Assembly: GCA_964524125.1 (NCBI GenBank)
Contig: CAZGBY010000025.1
Coordinates: 1-24,687, forward strand
Source of the DNA: CAG-307 sp964524125
Lineage (GTDB): Bacteria > Bacillota_I > Bacilli_A > Acholeplasmatales > Anaeroplasmataceae
Length of the DNA stretch: 24,687 nucleotides
Direction of reading: 5' to 3'
The position numbers and the translations under genes are program-made. How positions within the stretch are numbered: position 1 is the first letter of the stretch; each line of letters opens with the position of its first letter. Under the pieces are notes generated by a model that worked only from the letters and a program-made list of their open reading frames with translations, searched no databases and was not told the DNA's origin. Positions 15,019 through 22,136 of this stretch are shown piece after piece.

Positions 15019-15241
15019 TTGATTGTCCACCTCTTATATGTCTTATTTGTTTATTAAAATTAAATAGATTACAAACTTTTAAATATAGTTGTTCATCTAT
15101 TAATGGAAGTTTTTCTTTTAAATCTTTATGTACTGTAGATTTTGAATATCCAACTTTTTTTGCAACCTCTCTTACTGTAGTATTATTTTCTAAAATTAGA
15201 TTTGCCATTTGTAAGACCCTTGTTTTTATTTCATAATCCAT
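14957..15241 (-). CDS. spoIIID: Sporulation transcription regulator SpoIIID
   Basis: SpoIIID is a small DNA-binding protein that switches on and off many mother-cell genes of the sigma-E regulon during endospore formation. The 94-aa length matches B. subtilis (93). The helix-turn-helix TTVREVAKKVGYSKSTVHKD (residues 21-40) and the basic stretch QIRHIRGGQSTKLHY (about 65-79), the second DNA-contacting element in the family, are both present and close to the B. subtilis protein. The last 15 residues (after KLHY) are unlike other SpoIIID tails and are encoded on the strand opposite the end of yigZ. The SD AGAGG (15256-15252) is 10 bases from the ATG and lies in the loop of a 16-bp inverted repeat whose 3' arm contains the ATG and next two codons. 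That suggests translational control (see the separate entry). Confidence 0.95.
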   Translation of the reverse strand: MDYEIKTRVLQMANLILENNTTVREVAKKVGYSKSTVHKDLKEKLPLIDEQLYLKVCNLFNFNKQIRHIRGGQSTKLHYALLKFPEFQFPKNPL

Positions 15242-15275
15242 AAGATATCAACCTCTATTATATCTTATGGATTAT
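15233..15275 (-). promoter_or_regulatory. Perfect 16-bp inverted repeat over the spoIIID start codon
   Basis: Arms ATAATCCATAAGATAT (15233-15248, plus strand) and its exact reverse complement at 15260-15275 enclose an 11-base loop. In the spoIIID mRNA the 3' arm holds the ATG and codons 2-3, while the loop holds the AGAGG SD. The hairpin would hide the start codon unless melted. It could instead be a DNA operator or, on the plus strand, an imperfect terminator for yigZ 215 bases upstream. Confidence 0.75.
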
Positions 15276-15443
15276 TTTAATTTTAATTCATAAATGTAGA
15301 AAAATTTATAACTAAACAATAATCTTTAAAATATGATTTTTCTATTATAGAAATAATAGTACTGAATGAAAGTTAAAAAAATTTTTATTAAATTTTTTTA
15401 GTCTCGAATTTTTACACTCTCTTATAATAGATTTATGAAAACT
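15276..15443. other. AT-rich intergenic region upstream of spoIIID
   Basis: No credible gene is seen here. It must contain the spoIIID promoter, but no sigma-E-like -35/-10 pair fits clearly; CATAAGAT inside the upstream hairpin arm (6 of 8 to CATACAMT) is one candidate -10. A short inverted repeat CTATTAT-AGAA-ATAATAG lies at 15342-15359, and A/T homopolymer runs at 15373-15400. Confidence 0.5.
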
Positions 15444-15469
15444 AAAAAGAAATAGACAAAGCTATTTCT
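15444..15469 (-). terminator. Terminator after spoIIQ
   Basis: AGAAATAG (15448-15455) and CTATTTCT (15462-15469) form an 8-bp stem with a 6-base loop, followed on the minus strand by four to five T. The spoIIQ stop codon TAG (15464-15462) is part of the stem. Confidence 0.75.
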
Positions 15470-16175
15470 CTTCATTATCAGTTATTAACATTGAAACTTC
15501 AGCTGATGTTTTACCTATAACATCCTCAGGGTCTACATAAATTCCGTTTACTTTAACTTCAAAAGATAAATGAACTGAAGCTTCACTATCAAATGCATTC
15601 ATTCCTGCGACTCCAATTAAGTCGCCTTTTTTTATTTGGTCATTTAAACTGACAGATACATTTGAAAGCGATGAATAATAAGATATGATATTATCTTGAT
15701 GAGTTACCTCTACAATTGTACCATATGCATCACTTTTACTAATACCAGTTACAGTCCCATCAAAAACAGAATAAACATTAAAAGCTTCGTCATTAAAGTA
15801 ATAAGTTAACCCTGTTGATTCATATGCAAATGAACCATTAATAATTACAGCCGTTTGAAGTTCCTCATCTGATTTATCTAATGAATAATAAACTCTAATT
15901 ACAGAAACTTCTTCATCAACAGGAAGACCATAATACATTTTTATTTCTTCTGTTGGCAAAGTATTATCTACCTTACTATTATCATCATTATTTGAAGAAC
16001 CATCAACACCAGTATCATTTGTAATATTAGGATCTACATCTACTGGTGTATCTGAATCATTTTTAAGTGTAATACCTGATATAATCATAACTGCTGTAAA
16101 TACTAAAACTAAAACTCCAACAAATATTAACAATTCCTTCTTTTCACTTAAGAATTGCTTAGCACGTTCCTTCAT
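15462..16175 (-). CDS. spoIIQ: SpoIIQ-like LytM (M23) domain protein with degenerate active site
   Basis: SpoIIQ is made in the forespore and joins SpoIIIAH of the mother cell to form the channel that bridges the two cells after engulfment. This 237-aa protein (B. subtilis 283) has a short cytoplasmic head, one transmembrane helix at about 15-36, an Asp/Asn-rich linker (40-75) and an M23/LytM domain (about 118-222). The zinc site is incomplete: the first motif, normally HxxxD, reads YYFNDEAFN, and the second HxH motif reads HLS (202-204, HLSFEV). It is therefore probably structural rather than a peptidase. The sigma-F-like promoter at 16193-16220 and the place next to spoIIID and ywzB support the SpoIIQ identity. 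SD GAGGTGA precedes the ATG. A SpoIIQ-related M23 protein of another function cannot be fully excluded. Confidence 0.88.
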   Translation of the reverse strand: MKERAKQFLSEKKELLIFVGVLVLVFTAVMIISGITLKNDSDTPVDVDPNITNDTGVDGSSNNDDNSKVDNTLPTEEIKMYYGLPVDEEVSVIRVYYSLDKSDEELQTAVIINGSFAYESTGLTYYFNDEAFNVYSVFDGTVTGISKSDAYGTIVEVTHQDNIISYYSSLSNVSVSLNDQIKKGDLIGVAGMNAFDSEASVHLSFEVKVNGIYVDPEDVIGKTSAEVSMLITDNEEK

Positions 16176-16192
16176 TGTTTCACCTCAATTTT

Positions 16193-16220
16193 AGTATTGA
16201 CAATAAATTTAGGATTATAC
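16193..16220 (-). promoter_or_regulatory. Sigma-F-like promoter of spoIIQ
   Basis: On the minus strand GTATA (16220-16216), 14 bases, then GTCAATACT (16201-16193). The -10 matches 8 of 9 positions of the sigma-F consensus GGNRAYAMT and the -35 fits GYATA; the spacer is one base shorter than usual. B. subtilis spoIIQ is sigma-F dependent, which fits. Confidence 0.6.
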
Positions 16221-16238
16221 AAATATTTACATTTATTT

Positions 16239-16457
16239 TTAAATTGTTTGAGGTGTTAAAAGTTCACAAAATTTAAAAATAGCTTCTGTGGTTAAAAATG
16301 ATAATATTATTGTTAATATAATATATGCAAGTCTTATTTCCTTAACTTTACCTTGTGTAAAAATTCTTTCAAGTTTAATAGCTCTTAACACATCAAATAC
16401 AAACAAGGCCATAATGCACCAAATAATTAAATAAATTATATTATATAAATAAGTCAT
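16239..16457 (-). CDS. ywzB: Small membrane protein of the DUF1146/YwzB family
   Basis: A 72-aa protein with two predicted transmembrane helices (about 3-24 and 43-63) joined by a basic loop with VLRAIKLERIF and KVKEIRLAYI. Length, topology and position just after atpC match the YwzB/DUF1146 family, found between the ATP synthase operon and the murA-spoIID-spoIIQ genes in many Bacilli. Its function is unknown. SD AAGGAG (16468-16463) is 5 bases from the ATG and directly adjoins the T-tract of the atp terminator, so expression appears to depend on read-through of that terminator or RNA processing. It is followed 63 bases later by spoIIQ. Confidence 0.8.
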   Translation of the reverse strand: MTYLYNIIYLIIWCIMALFVFDVLRAIKLERIFTQGKVKEIRLAYIILTIILSFLTTEAIFKFCELLTPQTI

Positions 16458-16468
16458 ACTTTCTCCTT

Positions 16469-16493
16469 AAAAAATGCACGTAAGATACGTGCA
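16469..16493 (-). terminator. Terminator at the end of the ATP synthase operon
   Basis: TGCACGTA (16475-16482) and TACGTGCA (16486-16493) form a GC-containing perfect 8-bp stem with a 3-base loop, followed on the minus strand by six T (16474-16469). It starts 6 bases after the atpC stop. The ywzB SD begins at the next base. Confidence 0.85.
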
Positions 16494-16499
16494 ATTTTA

Positions 16500-16889
16500 T
16501 TATAAATTTCCAGCTTTTGACATTCTAATACTTTCAATAAGTTCTTTTTCTTTTTGTGTAAGTTCAACATTAGCTTTCCTATTTAATTCAAGACGTTCAT
16601 TTCTTACACTGTTTAAATGTTTAAGAGCACTTTCTTTCGAATAACCAATGTGCGCACCTTGAGCAATAACATTAATAATATTATCCTTAAATTCAAGCAT
16701 TCCATTAATAACTGCAAGATATACTTCTTGACGTTCGACAACAAGTTTAAGATATCCAGTAGGAATTACACATACTAGTGGCATATGATTTTTCATAATA
16801 GCAAACTCGCCATCATCATTTTTCACAACTGCATATGTAATTTCATCATCATAAAGCTTTCCTTGATGAGTTGAAACACAAATTTTCAT
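16500..16889 (-). CDS. atpC: ATP synthase F1 subunit epsilon
   Basis: Epsilon is part of the central rotor stalk and can inhibit ATP hydrolysis through its C-terminal helices. At 129 aa it has the N-terminal beta-sandwich (MKICVSTHQGKLYDDEITYAVV, read here with its GEFAIMKNHMPLVCVIPTGYLK core, about residues 27-48) and a C-terminal helical hairpin (about 85-129, with ESALKHLNSVRNERLELNRK). The start overlaps the atpD stop as TAATG. The SD GAGGAA lies about 12 bases upstream inside atpD, rather far, so coupling to atpD translation is probable. It is the last gene before the operon terminator. Confidence 0.96.
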   Translation of the reverse strand: MKICVSTHQGKLYDDEITYAVVKNDDGEFAIMKNHMPLVCVIPTGYLKLVVERQEVYLAVINGMLEFKDNIINVIAQGAHIGYSKESALKHLNSVRNERLELNRKANVELTQKEKELIESIRMSKAGNL

Positions 16890-18307
16890 TATTTATATGA
16901 TTCCTCTAATTTTTGTGCTTTAGCACGTGCATCATCAATCGTACCAACTAAACGGAAAGCTTCTTCTGGCATATCATCACAGTTTCCATCAAGAATTTCT
17001 TTAAATCCTCTAATAGTTTCTTTAACTGGGACAAATGAACCAGGTACACCTGTAAATTGACCACCAATAAACATATTTTGTGATAAGAATAGTTTTACTC
17101 TTCTTGCACGTTTAACTACTAGTTTATCTTCTTCAGATAATTCATCCATACCCAATATGGCAATTATATCTAATAGTTCATTATATCTTTGAATTAATTG
17201 TTGAACACGACGAGCTACATCATAATGTTCTTTTCCAACGATTTCAGGAGAAAGTGCACGAGATGTAGACGCAAGTGGATCTACTGCAGGATAAATACCT
17301 TCTTCTGTAAGTTTTCTTGATAAGTTTGTTGTAGCATCAAGGTGAGCAAATGTTGTGGCTGGAGCTGGGTCTGTATAGTCGTCTGCTGGTACATATACAG
17401 CTTGAATTGATGTAATTGAACCTTCTTTTGTAGATGTAATACGTTCTTGTAATTTACCCATTTCAGTCGCAAGTGTTGGTTGATAACCTACAGCTGATGG
17501 CATACGTCCTAAAAGTGCTGAAACTTCAGAACCTGCTTGAGTAAATCTAAATATATTATCAATAAATAAAAGTACATCTTGATGTTCTTCATCACGGAAA
17601 TGTTCAGCCATTGTAAGACCAGTAAGAGCTACTCTCATACGAGCTCCAGGTGGTTCATTCATTTGACCAAAACACATCGCAGTCTTTTTAATAACTCCAG
17701 ATTCTTTCATTTCATAGTATAAGTCATTACCTTCACGAGTACGTTCTCCTACTCCTGTAAATACTGAAATACCACCATGTTCTTGAGCAACATTATGAAT
17801 TAATTCTTGAATTAAAACAGTTTTTCCTACACCAGCACCACCAAATAAACCAATCTTACCACCTTTAATATAAGGTGCAAGTAAATCAATTACTTTAATA
17901 CCAGTTTCAAGAATTTCTACATTAGTAGATAGATTTTCAAGTTTTGGTGCATCTCTATGAATTGGCATTCTTTTAACATCTTGTGCAATAGACTCACCGT
18001 CTATTGGCTCACCAAGTACATTAAACATACGACCCAAAGTAGCTTCTCCTACAGGAACACTAATTGGATTTTGTGTATTAACCACATTCATTCCTCTTAC
18101 TAAACCATCAGTAGAATCCATTGCAATACAACGAACTACTTTATTACCAACGTGAAGAGCTACTTCTAATGTAAGATTAATCTCTACTCCATTATTATCA
18201 TTTGCCGGAATATTAACTTTTAGGGCGTCATTTATTTTAGGTAAATTTCCGTCTTCGAATTTAACATCAACTACTGGACCTTTAACTTCAACGATTTTAC
18301 CGTCCAT
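16889..18307 (-). CDS. atpD: ATP synthase F1 subunit beta
   Basis: The catalytic subunit of F1, 472 aa, full length. The P-loop GGAGVGKT is at residues 156-163, the catalytic GERTREGND at 187-195 (with the Glu and Arg of the active site), the Walker B region with DVLLFIDNIFRF around 245-256, and the conserved DELSEED motif near residue 394 that contacts gamma and epsilon. The strong SD TAGGAGGTAAAG lies inside the end of atpG, and the start overlaps the atpG stop as TAATG. Nothing is unusual in the key residues. Confidence 0.99.
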   Translation of the reverse strand: MDGKIVEVKGPVVDVKFEDGNLPKINDALKVNIPANDNNGVEINLTLEVALHVGNKVVRCIAMDSTDGLVRGMNVVNTQNPISVPVGEATLGRMFNVLGEPIDGESIAQDVKRMPIHRDAPKLENLSTNVEILETGIKVIDLLAPYIKGGKIGLFGGAGVGKTVLIQELIHNVAQEHGGISVFTGVGERTREGNDLYYEMKESGVIKKTAMCFGQMNEPPGARMRVALTGLTMAEHFRDEEHQDVLLFIDNIFRFTQAGSEVSALLGRMPSAVGYQPTLATEMGKLQERITSTKEGSITSIQAVYVPADDYTDPAPATTFAHLDATTNLSRKLTEEGIYPAVDPLASTSRALSPEIVGKEHYDVARRVQQLIQRYNELLDIIAILGMDELSEEDKLVVKRARRVKLFLSQNMFIGGQFTGVPGSFVPVKETIRGFKEILDGNCDDMPEEAFRLVGTIDDARAKAQKLEESYK

Positions 18308-19179
18308 TATTCTTTACCTCCTATAGCATTAGCTCCACCAATAATATCTATTAACTCAGTTGTAATAACATTTTGACGAGCTCGATTATATAATAATTGT
18401 AATTTTTCAATAACTTCATCTGCATTATCAGATGCATTTCTCATAGAATTCATACGTGATGAATGTTCACTTACCTTAGCATCTAAAATAATACCATAGA
18501 TCATATCTTCTAAATACATAGGTAACATTAAATCTAAAGTCTTTTCAATACCAGATTCATAAATATAATCAGTATCATTTATTTTTCCATCTAAAGATGT
18601 AATAGGTAATAATTCTTTTAAAATAACTTCTTGAGTTAATGAATTAACATAATGATTATAAATAATTACTAATTTATCAATTGCGCCATGCATATAAAGT
18701 TTAACAATCTTTTCTGCAAGTGGAACAATATCTATAAACATTACATCATCACGAACTAAAGTGGCTTCATGATCAATAGTTGGATATCCTTTAGATTCAA
18801 TATAAGAAAAACCTTTTCTACCAATAGATGTAACAATAAATTCATCTTTAGATTGATGTTGTTCTAAGATATTATCTAGAGCTTTAAAAATGGAAGAATT
18901 ATAAGCTCCAGCAAGCCCTCTATCTGATGTAATCATTAAATAACAAGTTTTATTAACTTCTCTTCTTGTCATTAAAGGATGGGAATAATCAAGACCTGCT
19001 TTAGATGCGATTGACGTAACCATTGATGAAATGCTATCCATAAATGATTGATAATCTTTATAAGTTTTTTCTGCTTTTTTCACTTTTGATTGTGATACCA
19101 TATACATAGCTTTTGTTGTTTGAGAAGTAGATTTTGTAGAATCAATTCTCATTTTTACTTCATGTAATGAATTAGCCAT
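18307..19179 (-). CDS. atpG: ATP synthase F1 subunit gamma
   Basis: The rotating shaft of F1, 290 aa. The N-terminal helix is recognisable (LHEVKMRIDSTKSTSQTTKA, residues 5-24) and carries the TxxTxAMxMVSxxK pattern. The middle Rossmann-like part shows CYLMITSDRGLAGAYNS (about 79-95), and the C-terminal helix has the family signature SSRMNSMRNASDNADE and LLYNRARQNVITTELIDIIGG. Both coiled-coil helices are complete. SD AGGATGTGAT precedes the ATG in the 11-base gap after atpA. Confidence 0.98.
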   Translation of the reverse strand: MANSLHEVKMRIDSTKSTSQTTKAMYMVSQSKVKKAEKTYKDYQSFMDSISSMVTSIASKAGLDYSHPLMTRREVNKTCYLMITSDRGLAGAYNSSIFKALDNILEQHQSKDEFIVTSIGRKGFSYIESKGYPTIDHEATLVRDDVMFIDIVPLAEKIVKLYMHGAIDKLVIIYNHYVNSLTQEVILKELLPITSLDGKINDTDYIYESGIEKTLDLMLPMYLEDMIYGIILDAKVSEHSSRMNSMRNASDNADEVIEKLQLLYNRARQNVITTELIDIIGGANAIGGKE

Positions 19180-19190
19180 TATATCACATC

Positions 19191-20699
19191 CTAAATGAAT
19201 TTACGTTTTTCATTCTTAATGAATTCATTAAGCTTTTCATCTTCAGGTAAAGTTTTATTTTCTTTAATAAAATTAGATATTTCTTGACCTAATTTATTTG
19301 TGTCCATAGAACGATATAATTCAGATTCAAATCTTAAAATATCATTAAGTTCAATAGTATCTAAAAAACCATGTGTTAAAGCGTATAAAATAACAGCTTC
19401 TTTTTCAAAAGATATAGTTTCATGAAGTCCTTGTTTTAATACTTCAACTGTACGTTTACCACGTTCAAGTCGAGCCTTAGTTGAATTATCTAAGTCAGAA
19501 CCAAATTGAGCAAATGATTCAAGCTCTCTATATGATGCTAAATCAAGTCTTAGAGTACCAGATACTTTTTTAACAGCTTTAGTTTGAGCAGCTCCACCTA
19601 CACGTGATACAGATAATCCTGCATTAATAGCAGGTCTAATTCCTTTATAGAAATAATCTGATTGTAAATAAATTTGACCATCCGTAATAGAAATTACATT
19701 AGTTGGTATATATGCAGAAATATCTCCAGCTTGAGTTTCAATAATAGGTAATGCTGTAATAGATCCTCCACCTAAATCTTTAGATAACTTAGCAGCTCGT
19801 TCTAGTAATCTAGAATGAAGATAGAAAACATCACCCGGATATGCTTCACGTCCAGGTGGACGATGAAGTAACAATGACATTTCACGATAAGCAACTGCGT
19901 GCTTAGATAAATCATCATAAACAATTAGAACATCTTTCCCTTGATACATAAAATATTCAGCTATAGATACCCCAGAATAAGGCGCTAAAAATAGTAGAGG
20001 ACCAGGATTTGAAGCAGATGCACTTACAATAATAGAATAACTCATTGCGTCATATTGTTTTAATGTTTCATATACATTATTAACTGTTGATTCTTTTTGA
20101 CCAATTGCTACATAAATACAAATTACATCTTTTCCTTTTTGATTTAAGATTGTATCTACAGCAATAGAAGTTTTTCCTGTTTGACGGTCTCCGATAATTA
20201 ATTCACGTTGACCTTTACCAATAGGTACTAAAGCATCTAGTACTTTAATACCAGTTTCAAGTGGTGAATTTACAGAAGATCTTTGCATAACTCCTGTAGC
20301 TTTTTGTTCGATAGGACGATATTCTGAAGCTTCGATAGGGCCAAGTCCATCAATTGGTTGGCCAAGTGGATTTATTACACGTCCAAGAAAAGCTTCACCA
20401 ACTGGTACATTTAAGATTTTACCAGTACATTTAACAATGTCTCCTTCTTTAACTAAAGATGAATCACCTAGTAAAATAACACCTACACAGTCTGTTTCAA
20501 GATTTTGAACCATTCCATATACATTGTTTGGGAAGATTAGAAGTTCAGATTGCATAGCTTTATCAAGACCATGGACAATCGCTATTCCATCTCCCACTTC
20601 AACAACTGTACCAATTGTTTCTGTTTTAATATCATCTTTATAAGCTTCTATTTGTTTTTTAATTAAACTTGAGATTTCTGATAAATTAATATTGCTCAT
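19191..20699 (-). CDS. atpA: ATP synthase F1 subunit alpha
   Basis: The non-catalytic nucleotide-binding subunit, 502 aa, full length. The P-loop GDRQTGKTS is at residues 170-178. Other landmarks are VYVAIGQKEST, LLFLAPYSGVSIAEYF, the DDLSKHAVAYRE segment and the arginine-finger motif PAINAGLSVSRVGGAAQ, which supplies an Arg to the catalytic site of beta. N-terminal residues 1-25 form the helix that binds delta. The start has SD AAAGGAA about 11 bases upstream, in the 19-base gap after atpH. Confidence 0.99.
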   Translation of the reverse strand: MSNINLSEISSLIKKQIEAYKDDIKTETIGTVVEVGDGIAIVHGLDKAMQSELLIFPNNVYGMVQNLETDCVGVILLGDSSLVKEGDIVKCTGKILNVPVGEAFLGRVINPLGQPIDGLGPIEASEYRPIEQKATGVMQRSSVNSPLETGIKVLDALVPIGKGQRELIIGDRQTGKTSIAVDTILNQKGKDVICIYVAIGQKESTVNNVYETLKQYDAMSYSIIVSASASNPGPLLFLAPYSGVSIAEYFMYQGKDVLIVYDDLSKHAVAYREMSLLLHRPPGREAYPGDVFYLHSRLLERAAKLSKDLGGGSITALPIIETQAGDISAYIPTNVISITDGQIYLQSDYFYKGIRPAINAGLSVSRVGGAAQTKAVKKVSGTLRLDLASYRELESFAQFGSDLDNSTKARLERGKRTVEVLKQGLHETISFEKEAVILYALTHGFLDTIELNDILRFESELYRSMDTNKLGQEISNFIKENKTLPEDEKLNEFIKNEKRKFI

Positions 20700-20718
20700 A
20701 AAGTTTAGATTCCTTTCA

Positions 20719-21237
20719 TTATATTTGTTCCTTTAAATTGTTAAGTTTACCAATAACAGATAAATCAATAGATTTACCATCTGAAATAACTTTAATACCA
20801 CCAATAAGTGTTTTATCAATTAAAGGATTAATGTTAATTTTTTTATTATTAAAATAAGCTGATAATTTTATAGATAAATTATCTATTTCATTTTTACTTA
20901 ATTTAACTGCTGATATAACATCAACAGTTAAACGATTATTATTTTGATCAATAATTTTACAAAACTCTTTGTATATTACAAATAAATCATTAATCCTATT
21001 ATTATCAATTAAAACATATAAAAAATTAACAAATAGTTCATTCATGTTATTACATACATCTTTAATTGATTTTTTCTTATCCTTTGTTTTAATTAAAGGA
21101 TATGTTATAACCTTCATAAAATCAGGATTTTCTTTAATTGCAAGTACTAAAGTTTTAAAATTATCTTCAATTTCATTTAATACATTATTAGATAAAGAAA
21201 GTTCAATTAATGCGTTTGCATATTCATAAGCTACCAT
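20719..21237 (-). CDS. atpH: ATP synthase F1 subunit delta
   Basis: Delta (OSCP) links the peripheral b stalk to the top of F1. The 172-aa protein starts MVAYEYANALIELSL, matching the typical first helix of the family (Y-A-x-AL), has the N-terminal six-helix bundle to about residue 105, and ends with the conserved DKTLIGGIKVISDGKSIDLSVIGKL segment (about residues 142-166). It is rich in Asn, Ile and Lys and less conserved than other subunits, as is usual for delta. The start overlaps the atpF stop as TAATG; the SD-like AGAGGGGGC lies in the last codons of atpF. Confidence 0.95.
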   Translation of the reverse strand: MVAYEYANALIELSLSNNVLNEIEDNFKTLVLAIKENPDFMKVITYPLIKTKDKKKSIKDVCNNMNELFVNFLYVLIDNNRINDLFVIYKEFCKIIDQNNNRLTVDVISAVKLSKNEIDNLSIKLSAYFNNKKININPLIDKTLIGGIKVISDGKSIDLSVIGKLNNLKEQI

Positions 21238-21809
21238 TATTTTGTAGCCCCCTCTATAATTTCATTAACTAAATCTAAATATTTTTCTTTATCTACTTCA
21301 TGTTCTAGAATTTTAGATGCGGCTTCAAATGCTGTTGATACAATCATTTGATGAATTTCTGCATGTTTATTCTTAACTTCTTGTTCAATTTCTTCTTGTG
21401 CAAGTTGAATTCTTCTTTTAGCTTCTGCTTTAGCTTCGTTTATAATATCTTCGCGTCTTGCGTTAGCGTCCATTTCAGCACTATCTAGAATAGCTTTTAC
21501 TTCAATTTGAGCTTCAGACATTTGTTTTTGAAGTTCAGCTTCTAAAGCTTTAGCATTTTCAGAGGCACTTCTAGCTTCTTCTAATTCCTTATCTGCTTCT
21601 TCTCTTTTTTGTTCTAATATATTTGTAATAGGCTTCCAAAGTAAGAATTTAATAAGTAAGAAAATAATAATAGTTGCACAAAGTTGAACAATGAAATCAC
21701 GAACATAACCTGCTAAATCATCAATACCGCCACTTCCTAAAGGACCTAAGCATTTATCTACAAATTCTGCTATATCCTCAAGAACGTCTGATAACGATAA
21801 TAAGTTCAT
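21237..21809 (-). CDS. atpF: ATP synthase Fo subunit b with N-terminal extension
   Basis: Subunit b forms the peripheral stalk. The 190-aa protein has one membrane helix at about 38-58 (FIVQLCATIIIFLLIKFLLW), then the PITNILEQKREEADKEL segment and a long charged coiled coil to about residue 165, and a C-terminal delta-binding end. Compared with B. subtilis b (170 aa) there are roughly 25 additional residues before the membrane helix, including SDVLEDIAEFVDKCLGPLGSGG. The start is firm: SD AAGGAGAA lies 7 bases before the ATG, and no downstream ATG has a comparable SD. No lipobox is present, unlike the lipoprotein-type b of mycoplasmas. Confidence 0.96.
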   Translation of the reverse strand: MNLLSLSDVLEDIAEFVDKCLGPLGSGGIDDLAGYVRDFIVQLCATIIIFLLIKFLLWKPITNILEQKREEADKELEEARSASENAKALEAELQKQMSEAQIEVKAILDSAEMDANARREDIINEAKAEAKRRIQLAQEEIEQEVKNKHAEIHQMIVSTAFEAASKILEHEVDKEKYLDLVNEIIEGATK

Positions 21810-21834
21810 GAATTTTTCTCCTTAATTATTATTT

Positions 21835-22116
21835 TTACTTTGACATACACATAATTGCAATGATAAGACCATAAAGACCTGTAGTTTCAGCTACGGCTTG
21901 ACCGATAATCATTGTAACTGTAATTTTACCTGAAGCTTCAGGTTGACGACCTACAGCTTCTACTGCTTTAGCAGCAGCCATACCTTCACCTATACCAGAA
22001 CCTACACCTGTAAATACAGCGATACCAGCACCTAAATATTGAAGTCCTGATTCATGAGTAGCTAAAAAATTAATTACATTTAATAAACCTGTTAAAATTG
22101 TTGTTAAAATTTCCAT
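21835..22116 (-). CDS. atpE: ATP synthase Fo subunit c, Na+-type two-carboxylate motif
   Basis: Subunit c forms the ion-carrying rotor ring. The 93-aa protein has the usual hairpin: helix 1 (about 27-54), the polar loop RQPEASGKI (57-65) and helix 2 (66-91). Compared with the Na+-binding c subunit of Ilyobacter tartaricus (Gln32, Val63, Glu65, Ser66, Thr67, Tyr70), a constant offset of 12 gives Glu44, Val75, Glu77, Thr78, Thr79 and Tyr82. So the essential carboxylate (Glu77) is joined by a second one (Glu44), the arrangement described for Fusobacterium nucleatum, and the Na+ ligands are kept. Na+ coupling is predicted. The first 20 residues (ILTTILTGLLNVINFLA) are an additional hydrophobic segment that makes the protein longer than usual. 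SD AAAGGAGATAA supports the start. Confidence 0.97.
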   Translation of the reverse strand: MEILTTILTGLLNVINFLATHESGLQYLGAGIAVFTGVGSGIGEGMAAAKAVEAVGRQPEASGKITVTMIIGQAVAETTGLYGLIIAIMCMSK

Positions 22117-22136
22117 TTTAAATTATCTCCTTTATT

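Noticed and set aside
14957..15020. Frameshift at the end of spoIIID causing the odd tail
   Set aside because: The total length (94 aa) equals that of known SpoIIID and the conserved core is intact, so an unusual tail is more likely than a broken frame.
15242..15443. Sigma-E promoter of spoIIID
   Set aside because: CATATTT and CATAAGAT elements exist, but no -35/-10 pair with correct spacing is convincing, so none is annotated.
17281..17472. Minus-strand 63-codon frame within atpD
   Set aside because: Shifted frame of a highly conserved gene, Gln/Leu-rich, no initiation signal.
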